DNA from: UBA6623 sp965217195
GTDB lineage: Bacteria > Acidobacteriota > Terriglobia > Bryobacterales > UBA6623
Direction: 5' to 3'
Assembly (NCBI GenBank): GCA_965217195.1
Contig: CBDCHL010000003.1
Span: 62,001 to 126,000, forward strand
DNA length: 64,000 nucleotides
The first letter of the stretch is position 1. Every line of letters begins with the position of its first letter. The notes under the pieces were generated by a model that was given only the letters and a program-made list of their open reading frames with translations, ran no database searches and was not told the origin of the DNA. Positions 58,581-64,000 of the stretch are shown one piece after another. The position numbers and the translations under genes were made by a program.

Positions 58581-58642
58581 AACCATCCAACCCTAAGGCC
58601 CGCCGCCAACCGCCCGCCGCAATCCGACTAGCCGAAACCGAG

Positions 58643-58662
58643 GCGTGGACGGAAGTCCACGC
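58643..58662. repeat. GGAA-loop hairpin, copy 3
   Basis: Stem gcgtggac/gtccacgc with GGAA loop, identical to copy 1 in the stem but without the MITE ends around it. Confidence 0.7.
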
Positions 58663-59069
58663 TCCAATAGCCCAATCGGCTTCCGCCCCGCGAGCCCCCA
58701 AAACCAAAAACCGCGAAACGAAGCTGACCCCACCCTAACTCCTGCGGAGACAACGAGTTCGAAGCAACCAAGGCAATAGGACACCCGCCCATCTTGCGTA
58801 CCACGTCGCCAGTCTTGCGTAGCGCTACGTCCGCGGTGTCCTTCCCGTGCCGCAATCGAAACACAGATTCTGAGCCCCGAGCGAAAGCGATGGGCCAAGC
58901 CGGCTGCAACCGCTGATAAAGAAGACCTCCCGACCGACCGACCAAACGAAGCCGCGGGAGGGGTGTGATATTCTACGGTGACTTGTTTTCGCCCTTGCCC
59001 CTCGTCGTCGGCGAGCGCGGGTCGGGCGGCCCACCCACTAGGTTCGAGCTTCCGGGAGTCTTCTGGTCG

Positions 59070-60599
59070 ATGGTTCGGCTCATGCAACTGCCCCCGATTT
59101 GCGTCGCTCTCGGGTGCGAGACGGCTTCGGAGTTGGAACGCTTCGCGCGCCGGTCGGCCGAGGCCGGGGAGCGTTTTCTTGAGTTTCGTTTGGATTCGCT
59201 CAACTACCCCGAGAGCGGCGTCGGGGTTATTCGACGGACGACGCGGCGCTTCCCGCGGGTGATCATTCTGGCGACTTGCCGGCGGATATCCAACGGCGGG
59301 GATTTCGCGGGCGGGCTCGATGAGCAGGGCCGGCTTCTCGATCAGGCGATCACGGCGGGCGCGGCGCTGGTGGATGTCGAGATCGAGAGCATCGAGCAGA
59401 CACCGGAACTTATCGGGCGATTGCGAGCCGGCGCGCGACTGGTGCTCTCTTACCACGATTTCGAGAAAACGCCGCCCCTCGACCGGGTCGTGTCGCGCCT
59501 GACTAAGTTCCCCGCCGACATTTACAAGGTTGCCACCACGGCCCAAAAACCGAGCGACAACCTTCGTATTTTGGAATTGCCTTTGCGGCATCAGGGCACA
59601 CCTCTGGCCGTGATGGCGATGAGCGAGACCGGGACGCCGACTCGCGTGCTGGGTCCGTCGCGGGGGTCGCTGTTTACTTTTGCCTTTCCCGACCCCATAG
59701 CGGCAGGCCGAGGCCGGGCGACGAAGCCTACTGCGCCGGGGCAGATGACGACATCGTTGCTCCGCAGGCGCTACCGCTCGGCAAAGCTGAGCACGGACAC
59801 GCGCGTGCTCGGAGTCGTGGCCTACCCCGCCGGACACTCTATGTCCCCCGCGCTGCACAATCGTGCGTTTCAGTCACGGCGGGTCGATGCGGTCTACCTG
59901 CCCTTCGAGGTAGCGCCGGGCCGAGTGGGAAATTTCTTTCGCTTTGTTGAAGCCCTTCCCGTCGCCGGCTTGAGCGTGACGATTCCCCACAAACGCAGCG
60001 TGATGCGCTATCTCGATTCGTTGGATCCCCTGGCAGCCCGCATCGGCGCGGTCAACACGATCTTTCGCCGAAGGGGGAAACTTCGTGGGACGAACACGGA
60101 CGCTGCCGGCGTGACCGTACCGTTGGGGAATCGCATGCGGCTGAAGGGGGCGTCAATCCTCGTCGTAGGCAACGGCGGGGCGGCGCGGGCGGCCGCCTTC
60201 TCGCTGAAGCAGAAAGGCGCCCGGGTGACCCTGAGCGGCCGAAACCCCCGCCGTGTGAGGGCGCTAGCCAAGGCTAGCGGCGCTGCGGTGCTTGATCGAG
60301 ATGCGCTTGCTAAGGCGTACTTCGACGCGCTCGTTCACGCGACGCCGATGGGCATGCACCCTCACACTGACGGATGCTTCTTTGAGGACGAGATCCCCGC
60401 CGACCTTGTGTTTGACATGGTCTATAACCCACTCGAGACGGTACTGTTAAAGAGGGCGCGTGCGCAGGGAAAGACTGTGATTCAAGGGCTCGAAATGTTT
60501 CTCGAACAGGCCGCCGCGCAGTTTGAAATCTGGACCGGAGAGACGGCTCCGCGAGCTGTCATGAAGCGCGCCGTCCTCCAAGCGATTCGAGCGAAGTGA
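59070..60599 (+). CDS. Bifunctional 3-dehydroquinate dehydratase/shikimate dehydrogenase
   Basis: This 509-aa fusion has an N-terminal type I dehydroquinase half with EIESIEQTPELIG, VLSYHDFEKTP (general-base His) and DIYKVATTAQ (Schiff-base Lys). From about residue 245 the shikimate dehydrogenase half has GHSMSPALHNRAFQ, GLSVTIPHKRSVMRYLD (catalytic Lys), GAVNTIFRR, GTNTDAAG (Asp) and the NADP motif VVGNGGAARAAAFSLK. It carries out the third and fourth steps of the shikimate pathway. AroD-AroE fusions are standard in plants and occur in some bacteria. The ATG at 59070 is chosen. Its stop overlaps the trpE start (TGATG). Confidence 0.93.
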   Translation: MVRLMQLPPICVALGCETASELERFARRSAEAGERFLEFRLDSLNYPESGVGVIRRTTRRFPRVIILATCRRISNGGDFAGGLDEQGRLLDQAITAGAALVDVEIESIEQTPELIGRLRAGARLVLSYHDFEKTPPLDRVVSRLTKFPADIYKVATTAQKPSDNLRILELPLRHQGTPLAVMAMSETGTPTRVLGPSRGSLFTFAFPDPIAAGRGRATKPTAPGQMTTSLLRRRYRSAKLSTDTRVLGVVAYPAGHSMSPALHNRAFQSRRVDAVYLPFEVAPGRVGNFFRFVEALPVAGLSVTIPHKRSVMRYLDSLDPLAARIGAVNTIFRRRGKLRGTNTDAAGVTVPLGNRMRLKGASILVVGNGGAARAAAFSLKQKGARVTLSGRNPRRVRALAKASGAAVLDRDALAKAYFDALVHATPMGMHPHTDGCFFEDEIPADLVFDMVYNPLETVLLKRARAQGKTVIQGLEMFLEQAAAQFEIWTGETAPRAVMKRAVLQAIRAK

Positions 60600-62071
60600 T
60601 GTCTCCCGACTTCGAGACTTTCGAGAAACTGGCCGAGCGGGGCAACGTGATCCCGGTCCACAAGGTGCTGGCCGCGGACCTCGAGACCCCGGTGTCGGCC
60701 TATCTCAAGCTTTCCGCGCGGCGCAAACACTCGTTCCTGTTCGAGAGCGTCGAGGGCGGAGAAAAAGTCGGCCGCTACACGTTCTTGGGTGCGGATCCGT
60801 TCTTGAAGGTAACCGCAAGGGGCAAGGCGGTCGAGATCGAAAGGAACGGAGAGGTCCGCAAGCGGCGTGGCAACGTGTTGGAAATCCTGCGGCGCCTAGC
60901 CGGGGAGTTTCATGCGGTGGGTGCCGAGGGCCTGCCGCCGTTTTCGGCCGGCGCGGTCGGTTACGCCGGTTATGACGTGGTGCGTCTGATCGAGCCGCGC
61001 GTGCCGAAGTTCCGTACCGACGACGTCAAAATGCCCGACGCCGTCTTTCTCTTCTTTGCGACGGTGCTGGTCTTCGATCACGTCAAGCACGAAATTCATG
61101 TCATTGCCAATGTGCGCTGCGACGAATGGCAAGGGGCCTTGCGCAGGGGTTACAACGAGGCCCGACGCACGATTGCACGCGTCGAGAGAGCGTTGGCCCG
61201 ACCCTTGCGGTTGCCCAAGACCAAGAGGAAGCCGGGTCCGCTCGAAGTCCGCTCGAATGTGGGTAAAGAGGCGCATTGCAGGGCGGTCGAGAAAGCCAAG
61301 GAATATATCCTGGCAGGGGATATTTTCCAGGTGGTCCTCTCGCAGAGGCTCGAGATGGAGCCGGGCGTCGAGCCGTTTCAGATCTATCGCGCCCTGCGGA
61401 TGGTCAACCCTTCGCCCTACCTCTTCTATCTGCACTTGGACGACACGGTCATTCTCGGCAGTTCTCCGGAGATGCTTGTGAAGGTCGACAACGGGGAAGT
61501 GCACTATCGGCCGATCGCCGGGACGCGACCTCGCGGCGGGACCGAAGCGGAAGATCGGGCCCTAGCGAAAGACCTACTTGAGGATGAAAAGGAACTCGCC
61601 GAGCACGTCATGTTGGTCGATTTGGGCCGTAACGATCTGGGACGCGTGTGCGAGTTCTCAACCGTCCGCGTGCCGGAATTCAAGATCATCGAGTACTACT
61701 CGCATGTAATGCACATTGTGTCGAGCGTGCGCGGCCGACTGCGCCCCGACAAAGACGCCTTTGACGCGCTGGCGGCGTGCTTCCCCGCCGGAACGGTTTC
61801 GGGCGCCCCGAAAGTACGCGCGATGGAGATCATCGCCGAACTGGAGCCATCGAGTCGCGGGGTCTACTCCGGCAGCGTCATGTACCTCGATTTTTCGGGG
61901 AATCTGAACTCTTGCATTGCCATTCGCACGATGGTCGTACGGGGCGGGAAGGCGTATTTACAGGCAGGAGGCGGGATCGTCGCCGACTCGGATCCGGAAC
62001 GAGAGTGGGACGAGACCATGAACAAAGCGCGGGCGCTGCTGAAGGCAGTCGAGTTGGCGCGCGATCTTTGA
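60599..62071 (+). CDS. trpE: Anthranilate synthase component I
   Basis: This 490-aa chorismate-utilising enzyme has the N-terminal FESVEGGEKVGRYTFLG (tryptophan feedback region) and the catalytic C-terminal half with AKEYILAGDIFQVVLSQRLE, PIAGTRPRGGTEAEDRAL, MLVDLGRNDLGRVCEFSTVR and CFPAGTVSGAPKVRAMEII, typical of TrpE rather than PabB. It makes anthranilate from chorismate with a glutamine amidotransferase subunit (TrpG), which is not encoded next to it. Overlap with aroDE couples two aromatic-pathway steps. Confidence 0.93.
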   Translation: MSPDFETFEKLAERGNVIPVHKVLAADLETPVSAYLKLSARRKHSFLFESVEGGEKVGRYTFLGADPFLKVTARGKAVEIERNGEVRKRRGNVLEILRRLAGEFHAVGAEGLPPFSAGAVGYAGYDVVRLIEPRVPKFRTDDVKMPDAVFLFFATVLVFDHVKHEIHVIANVRCDEWQGALRRGYNEARRTIARVERALARPLRLPKTKRKPGPLEVRSNVGKEAHCRAVEKAKEYILAGDIFQVVLSQRLEMEPGVEPFQIYRALRMVNPSPYLFYLHLDDTVILGSSPEMLVKVDNGEVHYRPIAGTRPRGGTEAEDRALAKDLLEDEKELAEHVMLVDLGRNDLGRVCEFSTVRVPEFKIIEYYSHVMHIVSSVRGRLRPDKDAFDALAACFPAGTVSGAPKVRAMEIIAELEPSSRGVYSGSVMYLDFSGNLNSCIAIRTMVVRGGKAYLQAGGGIVADSDPEREWDETMNKARALLKAVELARDL

Positions 62072-62181
62072 AGAGAGCACGGCCGAAACGGCGCGCGCGG
62101 TTCTGCCCGGACTCGTTGCCGTATCCGGCGGAAACGGCGGCGGCCGAGCGGCTCAAGATCGGCCTGCATTTCCGGCGGCTA

Positions 62182-62190
62182 TGATATAAT
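62182..62190 (+). promoter_or_regulatory. Extended -10 promoter of the ferredoxin gene
   Basis: TGATATAAT (TGn-TATAAT) lies 64 bp upstream of the ferredoxin ATG. No clear -35. It lies in the gap after trpE, so ferredoxin is probably transcribed separately. Confidence 0.6.
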
Positions 62191-62253
62191 CCCGTTTTTT
62201 GGGGAGTTTAGCCGACCGGATCGGTTTCTTCCGGCGAAGGAGATAGTCAACTT

Positions 62254-62514
62254 ATGGCGTACGTCATTGCTGAACCTTGCATCGGGACAAAGGATACAGC
62301 TTGTGTCGATGCCTGCCCGGTGGATTGTATCCACCCGAAGTCCGACGAAGACGACTTCGAAAACGAAGAAATGTTGTATATCGAGCCCGACGAATGCATT
62401 GACTGCGGTGCTTGTGTGCCGGTGTGCCCGGTCTCGGCGATCTTCGCGCTTGAAGATCTCCCGGAAAAGTGGGACGCCTTCACCCCGCGGAACGCGGCCT
62501 ATTACAACAAGTAG
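62254..62514 (+). CDS. 7Fe-type ferredoxin (FdxA-like)
   Basis: This 86-aa electron carrier has a first cluster motif C-x7-C-x3-CP-x2-C (Cys 9, 17, 21, 25), which is the 7Fe pattern for a 3Fe-4S plus 4Fe-4S pair. The second motif is CIDCGACVPVCPVSAI. It is short compared with FdxA proteins that carry a longer C-terminal tail. AAGGAGA at 62237-62243 precedes the ATG. Its redox partner is not evident in the window. Confidence 0.92.
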   Translation: MAYVIAEPCIGTKDTACVDACPVDCIHPKSDEDDFENEEMLYIEPDECIDCGACVPVCPVSAIFALEDLPEKWDAFTPRNAAYYNK

Positions 62515-62533
62515 AACGATTTGCCTGATTGAT

Positions 62534-62555
62534 CCGGCCGCGGCCCCGCGGCCGG
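62534..62555. terminator. Strong GC hairpin after ferredoxin
   Basis: Near-perfect palindrome CCGGCCGCGG/CCGCGGCCGG starting 20 bp after the ferredoxin stop. No U-run follows, so factor-independent termination is doubtful, but position and stability suit a 3'-end structure. Confidence 0.45.
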
Positions 62556-62696
62556 ACAATTCCCCTGCTCAACATTACCGACCCCGTTGACCGGCATTGC
62601 CGGCGGGAGATTCGCGCACGTGTCCGCCACTCGTCAAGGCCGCCCGCGCGCCGATCTCGGGCGCCGCATGACCAAGGCTCTGGAGTCGGCTGACGA

Positions 62697-63062
62697 CTAG
62701 GCCGGCTGGAAGACTTCGATAGCGTTACCGGACGGGTCCTCCACGAGGATCTGCTGCCCGCCCGGGCCGGAGATGATCTCGTTGCGAAAGTTCGCGCCTG
62801 CCTCGGTCAGAGCAGCTACGGTCGCCGCGATGTCCTCAACCCGGACGACGAACCGGTTCCAGCCACCGGGTGCGGGCTGGCTGCCGTCCGGCATCGGCCG
62901 CTGCGCCGAGGAAACGGGGCTGGCGACCCACAGCTCGAGGTCGTCTTTTGTGAGGATGCCTATCGCGGGCCTGAAATCCTTCTTGAGTTCGAACCCAAGG
63001 AGGCCGGTATAGAAGTCGATCGCCGCCTCCACGTCATTGACGATGTATCTCACTGTAGCCAT
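62697..63062 (-). CDS. VOC-family (glyoxalase/dioxygenase fold) protein
   Basis: This 121-aa single VOC domain has VRYIVNDVEAAIDFYTGLLG, the core strand-helix pattern, WNRFVVRVEDIAATVAALTE, and the C-terminal ISGPGGQQILVEDPSGNAIE in which the Glu is the usual metal ligand. The His expected near the N-terminus is replaced (VRYIV), so metal binding may be incomplete. It could be a resistance-type binding protein or lyase; the substrate is unknown. Confidence 0.88.
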   Translation of the reverse strand: MATVRYIVNDVEAAIDFYTGLLGFELKKDFRPAIGILTKDDLELWVASPVSSAQRPMPDGSQPAPGGWNRFVVRVEDIAATVAALTEAGANFRNEIISGPGGQQILVEDPSGNAIEVFQPA

Positions 63063-63225
63063 GTCTTAGCCCACCTCCCGGAGGTCATTCCAGGGTACAC
63101 CGCGCAGGAAGAGGGCATTGTCAACTTGAGCGATTCGCCGGCAGTCTCCGGCGGTGCTGGTAGGGGAGCGGCGAGCTCGGGGGTATTGGGGGCGGTGCCT
63201 GCCCGGCTTTTGGTCAGCGCGACGC

Positions 63226-64000
63226 TCAGCGCGCCGTTTTCTTGCGCGGCCGCTTCTCGCCTTCTTCGATGGCCGAGCCGCCGTTGACATCCCCGGTGCG
63301 GGCCGGCGGCTTCTTGTCGGGCTGCGACGCCAAGCTCTTTTGCAACGCTTCCATGAGATCGATAACCGGTGCGAGGCGCGGCGCCTCCGTGACGGCAATG
63401 GCCTGCCCTTGCCGCTTGGCTTCGACCAGGTCCTTAAGTTGCTGTTGATACGCGTCGTGGTACTTTTCGGGTTCGAACGGCGCCGCCAGACTTTCCACGA
63501 GCTGCTTGGCGAGCTTTACCTCAGCCGGTTTGACCTCGACTTCGGCGGGCGCGCCGTATTCGCTTAGCTCGCGGATCTCGCTCGGGTAGTACATGGTGTG
63601 CAAGGTCAACCCGCCCTTGCGGGGCCGCACCAGCACCGTGTACTCGCGCTGGTGCATGCTGACCTTGGCCATGGCGGCGTAACCGGCGCTTTCCATGGTC
63701 TCGACCAGGAGCTTATAGGCCTTCCGGCCGGCCTCCTCGGGGACCGTGAAAAACGAGCTGTCGAAGTAAAGCGGGTCGACTTCGTCGAGTCTTACGAATT
63801 CGAGGATCTCCATCGTCGAGCCCGAGGCGGGCATGATCTTCTTGATCTCCTCTTCCTCGACAAGAACGTATTGGCCTTTTTCGTACTCATACCCTTTGAC
63901 CAACTCCGCCCGCTCAACGATGCGGTCGCACGAGGGGCAATAGAGCTTCTGTTTGATGCGTGAGTTGCACTCCTTGTGGATTTGGTTAAACCCGACCCGC
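63226..64000 (-). CDS. Ku protein for non-homologous end joining, 5' end outside window
   Basis: The frame is open to the window end and reads RVGFNQIHKECNSRIKQKLY, then CPSCDRIVERAELVKGYEYE, then GQYVLVEEEEIKKI and further Ku-core text (LYFDSSFFTVPEE, AYKLLVETMESAGYAAMAKV, LVRPRKGGLTLHTMYYPSEI). Bacterial Ku forms a homodimer that binds DNA ends and recruits LigD. The C-terminal tail is basic (GEKRPRKKTAR), as in many Ku proteins. About 35 residues or more are missing at the N-terminus. LigD is not in the window. Confidence 0.95.
   Translation of the reverse strand, partial: RVGFNQIHKECNSRIKQKLYCPSCDRIVERAELVKGYEYEKGQYVLVEEEEIKKIMPASGSTMEILEFVRLDEVDPLYFDSSFFTVPEEAGRKAYKLLVETMESAGYAAMAKVSMHQREYTVLVRPRKGGLTLHTMYYPSEIRELSEYGAPAEVEVKPAEVKLAKQLVESLAAPFEPEKYHDAYQQQLKDLVEAKRQGQAIAVTEAPRLAPVIDLMEALQKSLASQPDKKPPARTGDVNGGSAIEEGEKRPRKKTAR

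Larger units (their letters stand above)
58229..59069. other. Long repeat-rich intergenic region
   Basis: About 840 bp without a supported gene; the long minus-strand frame here is arginine-rich and antisense to aroDE further on. It holds a CCCGGCC/GGCCGGG hairpin (58561-58580), GGAA hairpin copy 3 (58643-58662), cttgcgt repeats near 58795-58820 and gagcgaaagcga near 58879. It looks like a collecting site for dispersed repeats. Confidence 0.5.

Noticed and set aside
58593..59858. 421-aa minus-strand frame before and inside aroDE
   Set aside because: Arginine-rich, antisense to the dehydroquinase domain, and spans known repeat copies.

Overview
The window is high-GC bacterial chromosome, densely coding on both strands, with no tRNA, rRNA, CRISPR array or intact transposase that I can see. 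Several traits fit Acidobacteriota, possibly the Bryobacterales/Solibacter side, with planctomycete-like lineages as the alternative. These traits are a cytochrome-type DUF1549/DUF1553 gene directly followed by a Tat-exported DUF1501 gene, PQQ-type propellers with a small c-type cytochrome, a DUF2203 protein, the clpX-lon-engB-rho order and many short palindromic dispersed repeats. This assignment is inference from gene content, not from a marker-gene tree.

Layout. (1) 1-8.1 kb is a worn accessory stretch: a broken DUF1549 fragment, a SagB-type oxidoreductase, a frameshifted histidine kinase remnant, a truncated haemoglobin, an isoprenylcysteine methyltransferase-like protein, an MFS permease and a large EF-hand membrane protein. 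Two repeat families (R1, R2) are scattered here, and R1 copies flank the EF-hand gene as inverted repeats. (2) 8.2-12.3 kb holds the DUF1549/DUF1553 and DUF1501 pair. (3) 12.8-18.6 kb is a six-gene minus-strand operon: E2, E1alpha and E1beta of a 2-oxoacid dehydrogenase complex, then a PfkB kinase, an atypical class II aldolase and a D-lyxose isomerase-like cupin. (4) 18.6-22 kb has a MITE-like element, YjbQ, DUF2203 and an Old Yellow Enzyme. (5) 22.4-28.2 kb is the housekeeping run clpX, lon, engB, rho. (6) 28-36.5 kb encodes exported or envelope proteins: a degenerate M29-like protein, a zinc-ribbon membrane protein, a cupin, a frameshifted secreted protein, two divergent PQQ propellers and a cytochrome c/helix-hairpin-helix protein. 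(7) 36.9-49.9 kb is metabolic: a DHDPS-like aldolase, a ketopantoate reductase-like protein, an NDH-2 fused to a cNMP domain, three adjacent EamA transporters, a large FAD/FeS dehydrogenase and a two-gene nucleotidyltransferase unit. (8) 50-58 kb has a DJ-1/PfpI protein, a class V aminotransferase divergent from a MetH-activation-like protein, ftsK, uppP and a LysR regulator. (9) 59-64 kb has a fused aroDE overlapping trpE, a 7Fe ferredoxin, a VOC protein and a Ku gene running off the window.

The strongest non-genic signal is a pair of MITE-like elements (18663-18880 and 30250-30522) with about 20-bp terminal inverted repeats. One is bracketed by an 11-bp direct repeat. An internal hairpin with a GGAA loop recurs at other loci with a compensated base pair. 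Palindromic repeats also supply the stop codons or C-terminal codons of three genes. The most interesting gene set is the operon that joins a 2-oxoacid dehydrogenase lacking a local E3 to a kinase-aldolase-isomerase sugar module whose aldolase lacks the usual Asp-His pair.
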